A stretch of DNA of 64,000 nt, taken from the NCBI GenBank assembly GCA_951640165.1, contig OX621253.1, forward strand, positions 11,612,001 through 11,676,000, in the 5' to 3' direction. The stretch's first letter is position 1. Each line of letters starts with the position of its first letter. This DNA comes from Pseudoips prasinana. Taxonomy: Eukaryota > Arthropoda > Insecta > Lepidoptera > Nolidae. The translations under genes were made by a program, and so were the position numbers. The notes under the pieces were generated by a model. It was not told where the DNA came from and searched no databases. It worked only from the letters and a program-made list of their open reading frames with translations. Positions 43,569 to 53,868 of this stretch are shown here, piece by piece.

Positions 43569-45548
43569 TATAAAATAAATGCGATAACAAAATTTATAAC
43601 ATCCTATTATCAGATTTAATTAAGCATTTAAAATAATGTATTCCGAAAATTTTGAGATATAATTCGTTCTCGTTGCTTTGTAAAACAATAATCTTGTTTT
43701 TAAAGAGCCATTTCTCTATTTGTCTCTGTTCTAAAAGATAATAGAGTAAGTGATATGCTTGAAAGGATTCAGGGTTTTGGACGTGGATAGGGTTCCTATC
43801 TCCAGTTCCCTATTGCCCCACTTTCAGCTTTTTGCCAACTATTGTGTGTCTCGGATCGGTATGACGAACAATGCTGGTAACAGTCTTTTACACCAAAAAA
43901 TGAATTTAAATATCATTACATCTCCCTCTAGTATCGTTGGGGTACTAGTAGTACTAGTTCGTATGGGGTACACATAGAACTGTCAAAACTGCTTATAATA
44001 TGTGGACCAACTATGAGCTTATTTGGTCGACAGGTTCTAACGTGTAGTATTTCGTGCCAAAACTAAATCGATATAACTTAAACTTAAAGGTTGACCTCTT
44101 GGAATTTTTTTAGGTATTAATGGTCACTTCGTGGTTACGTAACGTTTTACTAAGGGTCAAGACTTCCAAAAATTGCGTTACCTAATACTTGAACGCTTCC
44201 GTTGCTGTTCTGAATAATGTTTTAATTTCTGTTGTTTGTAATTTTTTTTTGTAGTTCTGTTCTTATATATTGATTGAACATAAGGACCTGTTATCATTCT
44301 TATAATTGTACCATTTGCGAATTATCTACGCGTACAACCATATGTTCCACGTGGATGCGACGAACTGGTTGCTAGACTGTTTATCCTTTCAGCAAGACTC
44401 CTGTTTCTGAGTTTCTATACGCTTACAGACTTCCTCAAAGGATTTTATCATAATTCATCGATGTCATTGCATTTCATAAAGCCAATTGCCCTAGGCGGGT
44501 GGGTATTATCAGTGAACTAATTGATAAACGTGGCCTTGGACGCCAGTATCTTAGATTTAACGCTTATAGAGACTTCCTAAAATAAAATTATCATAATACA
44601 TTTTTCCTCTTCTGCTGTGAGACAATTTCTGCGCTTGCTGTCCATCCCCGGCTGCATTTCTACATCACCGGTTTAAAAGAACCCAGTTTATAAGTCCCAT
44701 ATTTGTAAGCTGTCGTCTCAAAACGTCCTTGTTTGTTCTGTCCAGGTGTAATTGTACCAAGATATTTATAAAAAAAAAATGATTTCATCATAATTCATAA
44801 CAATTTTTGTCTCAACTGTAAGACAAACTGTTGATCCCGAGCGGGTGTTATAAGCCTTGTATGTACTTCTATATCCTCACAATTTTTTGATTCATCAGAT
44901 GACAACGGTTCTGTGCGTGCATCAGCCTACATAACACCCATCACAATGTAATAAAATACACGATATAAACAAAAAACTATAACAAAAAGCAAAAGAAGAC
45001 GAAAAAAGCAAGCCTGGAGTTTTTTTGTGGCTTTCTTCTCCGGGTTGTCCACCTAGGTAGCTAGAGAAAGCCGCAGGTGAGCTAGGGTAGGTTCCTCAGC
45101 GGCGAGGATCGCTTTGGCCCCTTAACCCGTCATCGGTGATCCCGTGCAAGTGATCTCACCCTCTCTTAGAATTCTGTCCTTTTGCTTCAGCGGCCCCCTG
45201 ACCTGTGGCCCGAACCCCAAAAGGGTGGCTCAGGTATTAGTCGTTTAATTTAAGCTCATTGCCTTCAATTCTTTAATTTTAATATAGTACCTACAACTAA
45301 ATTTCAAAATAATAGATTAGTACCTAACTTGTTATTTATTTTAGGATTTAATAAAATATATCTGATAAAACAGACCGCACGGACGGACTAATTAATTTTT
45401 TGTAACTTTTATACTGTATTCGACTATGTTTATGTACTGCATTGTGAGCTTGACACGTACAAGTGTATGTTAATACCCAAGTGCTGAATAAATTTCATTA
45501 TTTCATTATGAAACTGGTTTAGTAGAATCAAATTTGTAAGTTCCATAT
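43569..45548. other. Rlip intron 5, mostly unassigned
   Basis: AT-rich apart from exon-like fragments at 44340-44880 and a GC-richer stretch at about 45020-45230 (CTTTGGCCCCTTAACCCGTC, AAGGGTGGCTCAGGTATTAG) that may be a repeat fragment. Confidence 0.45.
44340..44880 (-). repeat. Degenerate fragments of the Rlip 48752-48935 exon in intron 5
   Basis: On the minus strand 44872-44805 reads close to the exon stretch coding FITPARDQQ...IVTQ (shared CACCCGCTCGGGATCAACAG-like core), and 44690-44628 resembles CGGGACCAACAG...ATTGTCTCACAGC of the same exon. Weaker matches lie near 44390-44440 and 44690-44750. All are in the same orientation as the gene, with stops and deletions. Alignment was by eye, so the number and limits of copies are uncertain. 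Confidence 0.5.
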
Positions 45549-47689
45549 TAGACCAGGGTCGATAATTTTTAAAACAAAAAAAAATAGTAGTAGGATGAAA
45601 CCCGTTAGAAAAGGAGGGGAATATTATAAAAATGAAAGGAAAAATAATTTACGGGCGATCTGAGGTCAGGAAGGGGATGGGGGTGAGTTTTTAAGGGTAA
45701 AAAACGGTTTTTCTCGATTTCCGGCAAAACTAAAAGTCCTATCGAAAAACCTAAAATTGCAAAGTTGTAGGTAATAAAAAGATCTAAAACTTTTGTATTT
45801 ACACTTTTTTCACATAACCTAAAATTTATGAGAAATCTTCAAAAAACCAAGTTTTTGGTTTTTTATTTTTTACTTTAACATAAATTTTTCTTTTTTAACG
45901 AAATTTGGTGAATACTTACCTTTTTATGTCCCAAATACGCTGTAATTTATTTGATTAAAAATATTTATTTTTTCACCTTACTTTGAATTAATATCGAAAA
46001 AAACACCCTAATTTTCAATCGAAAAGTCACCCGTCAAAATATCAGCTTTTTTCAAAAAGTTGGTATGTTTTCTGTTCGTTGAAATCTCTACTTTCCGATG
46101 GTGAAAAAAAATATATATGTTACTATAGTAAATCTTCTCAGAAAATGCAAAAAAAAAATCAAATTCTTTTTTTAATTACTGTCATAAATTTTGAGCTCTT
46201 TATTAAAATTAACACTTTAATTACTCAAAAAACATTAGATTACATGTAACATTGATAAAATTGCAAATAAAAATATACTAGATACTATAATTAACAAACA
46301 AATAAGTTAATAAAATTTATATTTAATAAGACATCTACAATATTTGGAGAAAGTTGTCGAATCTTCTTTAAATTATATGCGTAGATATCTATTTATATTT
46401 TAAGATAAATAATATACCTGAGTGACCTACGAAAAATAGTAGCCCATCAAAAGGTATTTCATGGAGAAGTGGGGAAGGGGCTAGGCGGGTCTGGGTCTTA
46501 CTACATACATACTAATAATAATCTCCTTAATTTTGCACAAACAAATTTAGTTAATCCCATAAAAAAAAAATCAAAAATCATAAAAATATATTAAAAATCT
46601 ATATAAAATATATAAAATATATATCGTAAATATATTTTTAATAACAAACGTTTGGCCGATTTTCATATATATTTTATACATTTCAAATATATTTCAGATA
46701 TATTCAAAATATATGAAATATACATGAAAATCAGCCAAAAGTTAGTTATTAAAAATATATTTACTATATATATTTATACATTTTAAATAGATTTTTGATG
46801 TATTTATAATATATTTTTTATACATTTTGACATTTATTTCTTTAATATTTTGTTGTTTAAAAATATTGTAATGAATAACGTAATCAGAATAAAGTATCTA
46901 CATTTAATTGTACGATTTACATTTATATTTATATATAATGAGATTTTCTATGACATAAATGTAATAAGCATTAAATAAATCAACTTTTTAATTGAAACAA
47001 ATTGCAGCAATCACATTTTTAGATGATTCTTTTCATAATAATTAAAAAAAAATCGAATTCGAGTTATTTTCGATTTTTTGCATTTTCTGAGAAAATTTAC
47101 TATAGTAACATATATATTTTTTTTCACCATCGGAAAGTAGAGATTTCAACGAACAGAAAACATACCAACTTTTTGAAAAAAGCTGATATTTTGACGGGTG
47201 ACTTTTCGATTGAAAATTAGGGTATTTTTTTCGATATTAATTCAAAGTAAGGTGAAAAAATAAATATTTTTAATCAAATAAATTACAGCGTATTTGGGAC
47301 ATAAAAAGGTAAGTTTTCACCAAATTTCGTTAAAAAAGAAAAATGTATGTAAAAGATAAAAATAAAAAACCAAAAACTTGGTTTTTTGAAGTTTTCTCAT
47401 CAATTTTAGGTAATGTGAAAAAAGTGTAAATACAAAAGTTTTAGATCTTTTTATTACCTACAACTTTGCCATTTGGGTTTTTTCGATAGGACTTTTAGTT
47501 TTGCTGGAAATCGAGACAAACCGTTTTTTACCCTTAAAAACTCACCCCCATCCCCTTCCCGACCTCAGATCGCCCGTAAATTATTTTTCCTTTCATTTTT
47601 ATAATATTCCCTTCCTTTTCTAATGGGTTTCATCCTACTATTATTTTTTTTCACTTTTTATTATTTTTAAACGCTTCTACCCTGGTCTA
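45549..47689. mobile_element. 2.1-kb foldback element with ~620-bp inverted arms
   Basis: 45549-46168 and 47066-47689 are inverted copies of each other at high identity (TAGACCAGGGT ends, CGGGCGATCTGAGGTC, GATCTAAAACTTTTGTATTT, CTTTCCGATGGTGAAAAAAA). The interior has a second inverted repeat centred near 46698 (AATATATTTTTAATAACAAA and TTAGTTATTAAAAATATATT). Possible TAT flanks on both sides. No transposase frame is visible. A non-autonomous DNA transposon or foldback element is likely. Confidence 0.9.
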
Positions 47690-47817
47690 TATGTTGATAG
47701 ACTGGCGTCCTAAAATATGCTCAGTCACTGGACATTTTTAAGAAAATGTGAAGAGCTCTTGCTCAGAACTCATGACTATATCTTGTACTCCTCCTATCAG
47801 CTACGATATATTATATA

Positions 47818-47996
47818 CTAGCTGTGCCCAGCGGTTTTACCCGCATTAAGCTTTATAAATTATAGCCCATGTGTTATTCGAATATATAAGCTATATTACT
47901 ACAAAGTTTCATCAAAAGTTCGGTAGTTTTTTGCGTGAAAGAGTAACAAACATCCATCCATACTCACAAACTTTCGCATTTATAATATTAGTAGGA
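47818..47996 (-). mobile_element. Short non-autonomous Helitron-like element
   Basis: Plus strand shows CTAGCTGTGCCCAGCGGTTT-TACCCGC at its left (3' end of the element) and ATAATATTAGTAGGA at its right (5' end). Confidence 0.8.
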
Positions 47997-48000
47997 TATG

Positions 48001-48320
48001 TACACATAGTACAAAAAAATCCTCCCTCTTAATATGCCATAAATACCCAACAGCTTTATCTTTATTCCTGGTCTTTTCAACGGTTGCCTGGACGAGATAC
48101 ATAGTATAGTAATATACATATGGTAGAGAGACACATAGTACAAAAAATCCTCCCTCTTAATATGCCATAAATACCCACCAGCCTTTTCTTCATTCCTGGT
48201 TTTTTCAACGGTTGCCTGGAAGAGATCGCACATAGCGATAAGGCCACCATTTATCCAATCTTGTTAAACATGTTCATAGTTCTTCGTATCTTATTTTTTT
48301 GGTGTGCAATAAATACTTAC
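48001..48320 (+). mobile_element. LINE 3' end with a tandem-duplicated segment
   Basis: ACACATAGTACAAAAAA-TCCTCCCTCTTAATATGCCA ... TCAACGGTTGCCTGGA occurs at 48001-48100 and again at 48130-48225. The second copy continues into AGATCGCACATAGCGATAAG-GCCACC and TGGTGTGCAATAAA, a common lepidopteran Jockey-like LINE 3' UTR ending. Confidence 0.7.
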
Positions 48321-48394
48321 TTTTTTTGCACCTTCTGTAATTTTTATATCTTCTGTAATAATAAATTATTACAGAAGGTGCAAAAAAAGTAAGT
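48315..48394. repeat. Perfect hairpin with 27-nt arms
   Basis: 48315-48341 and 48368-48394 are exact reverse complements (ACTTACTTTTTTTGCACCTT...), with TTCTGTAAT repeated in the loop. The left arm belongs to the LINE tail region. Confidence 0.95.
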
Positions 48395-48751
48395 GCAGTT
48401 AAAAGTCTTTCTTTGATTTACAGTGTTCTCAGTAGATTTTTTTATGATTTTTATAAATGGTAATTTGGTAATAGGCAGCACACCTGTTACTAAGTTGCTA
48501 TTTATAAAAATCTATATTTATAATATCTATACAATCTATTTATTTGTGAAAACTTGTAATTGGCCATCTTTTGTATAATTTCAATAATTTGTGTTACTAA
48601 TTAGCTGTAAGTTTTCTAAATTGGAAAATAAAATAAAATAAAAATAAAATGCTCCTCCCACCACTGTTGCTGCGTTTCTACGCCAACCTGGTTCTTAAGT
48701 TCTATAGATTGGCTACTGGGAAGTTTCTTATCCTAACTTATAATATTTTAC

Positions 48752-48935
48752 CTTTAGCTGTGTGACAATCCTCTGAGCTTCCCACAACTGTTGGTCCCGA
48801 GCAGGTGTGATGAACCCAGCGTGCATCTCCGCGTGAATCTGGTTCAGCAGAGACTCCTGCTTACGTAGCTCCGAGCTTATCTCTGGAGCCGAGTCTGGGA
48901 AGTCCGATGGGATCGATGCCAAAGGTGGTACGTAT
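48752..48935 (-). CDS. Rlip: Rlip exon, conserved helical segment after RhoGAP
   Basis: This 184-bp exon completes a split lysine and then codes 61 residues: a variable YVPPLASIPSDFPDSAPEIS linker followed by SELRKQESLLNQIHAEMHAG and LWEAQRIVTQLK. The LLxQIHxE...LWE-QRI-T-LK pattern is diagnostic for RLIP76/RALBP1. Acceptor TCTCTAG and donor GTAAAA are both visible. Degenerate sense-orientation pieces of this exon can be recognised in the next intron around 44630-44870. Confidence 0.92.
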
Positions 48936-49113
48936 CTAGAGAAAAAAAATAGTGAAACGCATGAAAATTTAACCCTATTACTATTGTAAAAAAGTTGCTT
49001 TTAATTTTACGTGCTGTTTTATAGATTTATTATTTTTTATCATTGTGATGTGAAATGATGGCAGAAGACATTCTTAGTATTTAACTAAGATTCCAATCTT
49101 AGTAAACCATAAT

Positions 49114-49375
49114 TGACGGGCCTGTTGGCGTGGTTGGCAAATGCTTGCTTTTCACGCCGGAGGTCGTGGGTTCGATACCCACCCAGGATAGATATTTGTG
49201 TGCATGAAAATGTCTGTTTGTCCTGACTCTGGGTGTAATTATCTATATATGTATTTACAAAAGAAAATAAGTATATGTAGAATGTCAGTTATTTGGTTTC
49301 CATAGTACAAGCTCTGATTAGTTTAGGATCAAATGGCCGTGTGTAGATAATGTCCCAGAATATCCCAGGCTATTA
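49114..49375 (+). mobile_element. tRNA-derived SINE, family A
   Basis: GACGGGCCTGTTGGCGTGGT-TGG head; GGTCGTGGGTTCGATACCCA B box; tail TGTCCCAGAATATCCC. Rlip intron 4. Confidence 0.9.
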
Positions 49376-49419
49376 TAATTTCTTTATAGAGAATTGCCGA
49401 AGTACCAGTGAAATTGACT

Positions 49420-49612
49420 GCAAGTGTGGCGCAGCAGCTAAGACAGTCGCCTCGCTGCTTCGTGTCGCGGGTTCGAGTCCCGAGCCGGACAACTATTTAC
49501 GTGACCCATAAATAGTTGTTTTGAGTCTGGATGTAATTTGTGACTATTATATGTTTGTAAAGTACCCCGCAACACAGGGATTAAAATACCTAGTGCGGTC
49601 TTGAAAAAAAGC
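49420..49612 (+). mobile_element. tRNA-derived SINE, family C
   Basis: TGTGGCGCAGCAGCTAAGAC head; CGCGGGTTCGAGTCCCGAGC B box; TATATGTTTGTAAAGTACCC tail. Only about 45 bp after a family A copy. Confidence 0.9.
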
Positions 49613-49893
49613 CCCTTCATAAGCGTAATATTGGTAGCTCCTAATTAGAGCCTGCTCTGTTTAATTTGGGATGAGATGGCCGTGTGTGAATTATTATTTA
49701 TAGTCCACCATGCAGGCCTGGTGCAGGTTGACAGACTACCGTTGCATTCATATGTATATAAACCCCAGTTGGTATTATAAATAAGATCAAAGTTTCTTAA
49801 ACAACTAATAGTCGTCTCCATGTCGTTTCTATGTTCTATGTTAATTAAGACTACTATGTATCAACTGAAATTTTTAAAAAATCTTAGACCTAA

Positions 49894-50073
49894 GGGCTTA
49901 TTCACACCAGTTTTTTAAACGCGCCGTCGACGCGCATTTTAGAAAAGTGTTTGTTTGAATCGATACAAACGCGATACTAACGCGCGTCTCTATCGCTACA
50001 AACACGCGTCTGTATCGCTACAAACGCGCGTCAACGGCGCTCTTATATAACGTGGTGGAACAGTAATAAAGCC
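49894..50073. mobile_element. MITE family E, unexpanded copy
   Basis: GGGCTTATTCACACCAGTTT ... GTGGTGGAACAGTAATAAAGCC inverted ends, core with GAATCGATACAAACGCG and TATCGCTACAAACGCGCG. Confidence 0.8.
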
Positions 50074-50089
50074 TAAAAATAATTTTAGG

Positions 50090-50404
50090 GTTTCGTACCC
50101 AAAGGTTAAACAAGGGACCCTATTACTAAGAATCCGCAGTCTGTCTTTCTGTCTGTCCGTCTGTCACTACTGTATCTCATGAACCGGGATAGTTTGACAT
50201 TTGAAATGTTCACGATTGATGTCTTTCTGTTGCTATAACAACAAATACTTAAACATAAAATAAATATTTAAGGGAAACGGCACAAAAATCACGTTTGTTA
50301 TATAGGAGCCCTATAATAATATAACAAACGTGATTTTGCCGTTTATAATGACAATGGTACCGAAACCTTCGTACGCGAATCCTACTTGCACTTAGCCGGT
50401 ATTT
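50090..50404 (+). mobile_element. Element L (GGTTTCGTACC...CTTGCACTTAGCCGG), copy 1
   Basis: AGGGTTTCGTACCCAAAGG, CTGTCTGTCCGTCTGTCACT and TCCTACTTGCACTTAGCCGG define a widespread lepidopteran noncoding element, also at 55351-55860 and 56136-56730. A hairpin at 50277-50342 (ATCACGTTTGTTATA/TATAACAAACGTGAT) lies inside. Confidence 0.75.
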
Positions 50405-50609
50405 TCATCATTATGTCAGCCGACTAATGTCCATTGGTGGACAAGAGTCTCCCCAAGAATGGGGGGATATGCCAAAATTGACACGTTTGGCAGACGGGTT
50501 GGCGATCACATTAAGATGGTCATATAATTCAGAAGAACGCTGCTGCCCGTTCTTTGCTATATATTATACGACTTCTACGCTCCCCCACGGGATGAGATGG
50601 GGTGACAAT
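50405..50609 (-). mobile_element. Internally deleted RTE derivative (copy 4)
   Basis: TCATTATGTCAGCCGACTAA-TGTCCATTGGTGGACAAGAG (3' end) followed by GGCAGACGGGTTGGCGATC and CGCTGCTGCCCGTTCTTTGC (leader) on the minus strand. It ends about 85 bp from a Rlip exon. Confidence 0.8.
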
Positions 50610-50695
50610 ATTCTTTTGGGCGTCAGCCCACAGCCAGGCCGGGCCGGTTTTTTAAGTCAGGTTTATTTAAGTCAGTTTTTACTCCAGAAACTTAC

Positions 50696-50820
50696 TTGGC
50701 AAGCTGAACATCAGGGAACAACTTCTCCGCTTTGCTAATGAAGTACGTGATCAGGTTTAGCGACATGTTGAGTGCGGGGCCCATCGCTGTCACAATCGTT
50801 TGTATGTTGGCGTGATTCAC
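50696..50820 (-). CDS. Rlip: Rlip exon, end of RhoGAP domain
   Basis: This 125-bp exon codes VNHANIQTIVTAMGPALNMS and on to KLFPDVQLA, ending with AA of a split lysine codon; acceptor TTCACAG, donor GTAAGT. The asparagine in the NIQ-IV--MGPAL block matches the conserved RhoGAP asparagine in N--S-V-LSP. It follows the preceding exon in phase 0. An antisense LINE fragment begins only about 40-55 bp upstream of the acceptor (from about 50866), so branch point and polypyrimidine tract have to sit in a very short remaining stretch. Confidence 0.9.
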
Positions 50821-50873
50821 CTGTGAACAAAGGAATTTGGTTCATTCTATGAATTCAACCTTCGTAGCTGCAT

Positions 50874-51878
50874 ATGTACACGGAAGTCCACATAATTAGT
50901 GTCAAACTGCCCACTCTTAGTAAAATATTTGAAAAGCTTATGCTTAGCCAGCAGCTCAGACACTTTAGGATACATAATTTACTACACCGGAAACAGTTTG
51001 GATTCACAAAGGGTTGTTCAACCATAGATGCAGGGGTCAACTTATTAAAAAGTATATCCGCGGCGTGGGAAGACTCGCAAGATGCATTAGGTATCTTTTG
51101 CAATTTGTCCAAAGCGTTCGATTGCGTTCATCATGATACTCTGGTCAGAAAATTACACCACTACGGTATTAGAAACAAGGTTCTCGAACTTCTGACTTCT
51201 TACTTGGGCAATAGAATTCAGAAGGTCGAAATAAACGCTAAAATATCTCCGGGATCACCAGTGGTAATGGGCGTCCCACAGGGGTCAATTCTTGGCCCAT
51301 TTTTAATTTATATAAATGACTTACCTTACTATGTAAGGGATAAGCATGAGATTGTGTTGTTTGCAGATGATACTTCCTTGACGTTCAAAATAAACCGACA
51401 ATTAAGCAATTTTGACGATGTTAATGATGCAATCTCTAAAGTTGTTCATTGGTTTAATGCCAATAATCTTGTGCTTAATGATAAGAAAACTAAAGTCATA
51501 AAATTCACTACACCGAATGTGAAACAGGCGACAACCAATGTACAACTTAATGGAGCTAGGTTGGACCCTGTTGAACCAACTGTGTTCTTGGGTATTACTA
51601 TTAACTCAAAGCTACAATGGAGCCCACAAATAGAAAAACTGTCCAGCAAATTAAGTTCTGCAGCATATGCAGTGAAAACTATTAGACGGCTGACTGATGT
51701 TGACACAGCTAGAATGGTTTATTTCAGTTATTTTCATAGTGTAATGTCCTATGGAATTCTTCTCTGGGGTAGCTCTGCTGACATTAACACCATATTTATA
51801 TTGCAAAAAAGAGCTGTAAGAGCTATCTATATATCTTGGCCCGAGAGTGTCTCTAAGAGAAAAGTTCAAAGAGGTTAA
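50874..51878 (+). pseudogene. LINE reverse transcriptase with altered catalytic residue
   Basis: The 334-codon frame reads LPTLSKIFEKLM, FGFTKGCSTIDA, FCNLSKAFDCVHHDTL, GVPQGSILGPFLIYINDL, VLFADDTSLT, FLGITINSKLQWSPQI and ILLWGSSADIN. Motif A normally has aspartate where N77 (51102-51104) stands, the first metal-binding residue of the RT active site, while the FADD pair at about 51360 is intact. The frame breaks near 51850 and resumes at 51847 in another frame. It is 5'-truncated with no endonuclease. Confidence 0.92.
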
Positions 51879-52170
51879 CATTCTAACTGTACCATGTCAG
51901 TATATATATGAAAACCTACTATATGTGCATAAAAATATCGATTCCTTCTGTAAAAGGAGCGATACACATAATGTCAATACTAGATATAAGAATAAACTCA
52001 TATTGCATACTACCCGTCTCCACAAAATAAGTAACTCTTTTATGGGGCTATGTATAAGATTCTATAACAAACTTCCCAATGATATTAGAGAATTGTCTAC
52101 GAATAAGTTTAAAAGAATTATTGAAGCCAAATTGTGTAGCAGGGCATATTACAAAATTTCTAATTATTAA
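51847..52170 (+). pseudogene. C-terminal tail of the same LINE ORF2
   Basis: After a frameshift the protein continues SLREKFKEVNILTVPCQYIY ... FMGLCIRFYNKLPNDIRELS and stops at 52168-52170. The YNKLP-DIREL block is typical of Jockey-like C-termini. Confidence 0.88.
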
Positions 52171-52289
52171 GTGATAAAAGTGCTTGGGATTGAGTTGTTC
52201 TGAGTCAAAACACATGATTGTAATTAATCTTAAGTATATTTTATATTAAAAAAGGATCCTACAGAGTTTTCTGGCAGTGTTTCTCAGTA

Positions 52290-53868
52290 GCTGCCACGTA
52301 ATGCACTGCACGGTAGGGTAAAAAAAAAATGACGATTCACTCAAAGTGCTTCATGATGAATGCCAGCAGGCAGTAATTTTTTAAGGGCGATACGCATTTG
52401 TTCGTTAGCGACGACGCACTCAAAGTACCTCTTACGTCATCATAGCGATGACGTATTTTGTGGTAGAAGTCGTGATGGTCTTTTATAAAGTCAAACGTTT
52501 TTTTTCGTTAGCGACGACACACGCAAAGCGTCTCATGATCCATGCCAGCACGTAGTAATTTTTTGCTAGGAGTATGGATGAAGAGAGAGCATGGTGGCTT
52601 CATATAAGAGCAATAGCCACGTGTTTGTTAGCGACGATGCGCTCAAAGTACCTCTTACGCCATCCCGGCAAGTTTTGGTTGAGTGCTAGAAGCCTTGGTG
52701 GCCTCTTATAAGGGCAATACGCACTTGTTCGTTAGTGACTACTCACTCAAAGTGCTTTAAGATCCATGCCAGCAAACAGTGAGCTTTTGCTAGTAGCTTG
52801 AATAAAGAGAGAGAGAGAGAATGGTGGCTCCATATAAGAGCAATACCCACTTGTTCGTAACCAACGATGCGTTCATAGTACCTAGTCTTGCGCATTCCCG
52901 GCACGGTGTCATATTGTGCCAGAAGCCATGGGGGCCTCTTTATAAGGGCAATACGTACTTGTTCGTTAAACTCAGCGCCAGCCTACCAGGATGGCGTAAG
53001 AGGTATTCTCTTGCGCCAACCCGGCAGGCCGTAGGTTTTCTGTTAGAAGCTACTGTAGAGGGCATGGTGACTTCTTATTAGGCTTATAAGGACAATATGT
53101 ACTTGTTCGTTAGCGACGACACACGCATAGTTCCTCATGATCCATGCCAGCAGGTAGTTATTTTTTGATAGAAGCTTGAGTAAAGAGAGAGCGAGGATGG
53201 TGTCTTCATATAAAAGCAATACCCCCTTGTCGTTAACGATGATGCGCTCAGCGTCAGGCTGCCGGGATGTCGTAAGAGGTACTCTCTCACGCCATCCCGG
53301 CATAGTGTAGGTTTTCGTTAGAGAGCACGGTGACCTCGTATAAGGCTTATAAGGGCAATACGTACTTGTACGTTAGCGTCGACACACAGTGCTTTATGAT
53401 CCATGCCAGCACCTTGGGTAGAGCGAGAGAGAGCATGATGGCTTAATTTTGACGGGCCTGTTGGCGTGGTTGGCAAATGCTTGCTTTTCACGCCGGTGGT
53501 CGTGGGTTCGATTCCCACCCAGGACAGATATTTGTGTGCATAAACATGTCTGTTCGTCCACAGTCTGGTTGTAATTTATCTATATAAGTATGTATTTACA
53601 AAAGAAAAATAGTATATGTAGTATATCAGTTATCTGGTTTCCATAGTACAAGCTCTGCTTAGTTTGGGATCAGATGGCCGTGTGTAAATAATGTCCCAGG
53701 ATATTATATAAGAGCAATACCCACTTGTTCGTCAACGATGACGTACTCAGCATCAGCCTGCCGGGATAACGTAAGAGGTACTCTCTCACGCCATCCCGGC
53801 AGGATGTAGGTTTTCTGTTAGAAGTTTCGGTGGAGAACATGGTAGCCTTTTAAGAGGGCAAAACGTAC
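52290..53868 (-). repeat. Tandem array of degenerate Rlip RhoGAP-exon copies in intron 3
   Basis: About eleven monomers (cores near 52300, 52400, 52500, 52625, 52730, 52850, 52960, 53105, 53230, 53370, 53730) match, on the minus strand, the exon end coding LLGWIMRHFECVVANEQ plus its donor and the first bases of the intron. Two monomer types alternate. One keeps coding resemblance (53043-53160 still reads LLAWIMRNYACVVANEQV with GTACAT after it). The other is more diverged. Three monomers (52981-53029, 53261-53301, 53759-53802) also contain a short inverted repeat. The array is interrupted by a SINE at 53451-53707. Direction of derivation, from exon to array, is inference. Confidence 0.85.
53451..53707 (+). 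mobile_element. tRNA-derived SINE, family A, inserted in the exon-derived array
   Basis: GACGGGCCTGTTGGCGTGGT-TGG head, GGTCGTGGGTTCGATTCCCA B box, TGTCCCAGGATATTA tail. It interrupts a monomer whose halves (GCATGATGGCTT and ATATAAGAGCAATA) lie on either side. Confidence 0.92.

Larger units (their letters stand above)
50866..52250 (+). mobile_element. Jockey-like LINE, 5'-truncated, antisense in Rlip intron 3
   Basis: Only the RT half of ORF2 and the 3' UTR are present. The inserted DNA starts near the Rlip acceptor at 50821. A related 3' fragment is at 22145-22310. Confidence 0.85.

Noticed and set aside
53818..53868. Reading the RhoGAP exon on to RFALLKGYHVLHRNF and stop
   Set aside because: A GTACGT donor sits exactly where RhoGAP similarity ends, and the next exon continues the domain in phase. 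A truncated isoform by intron retention remains possible but is not needed.
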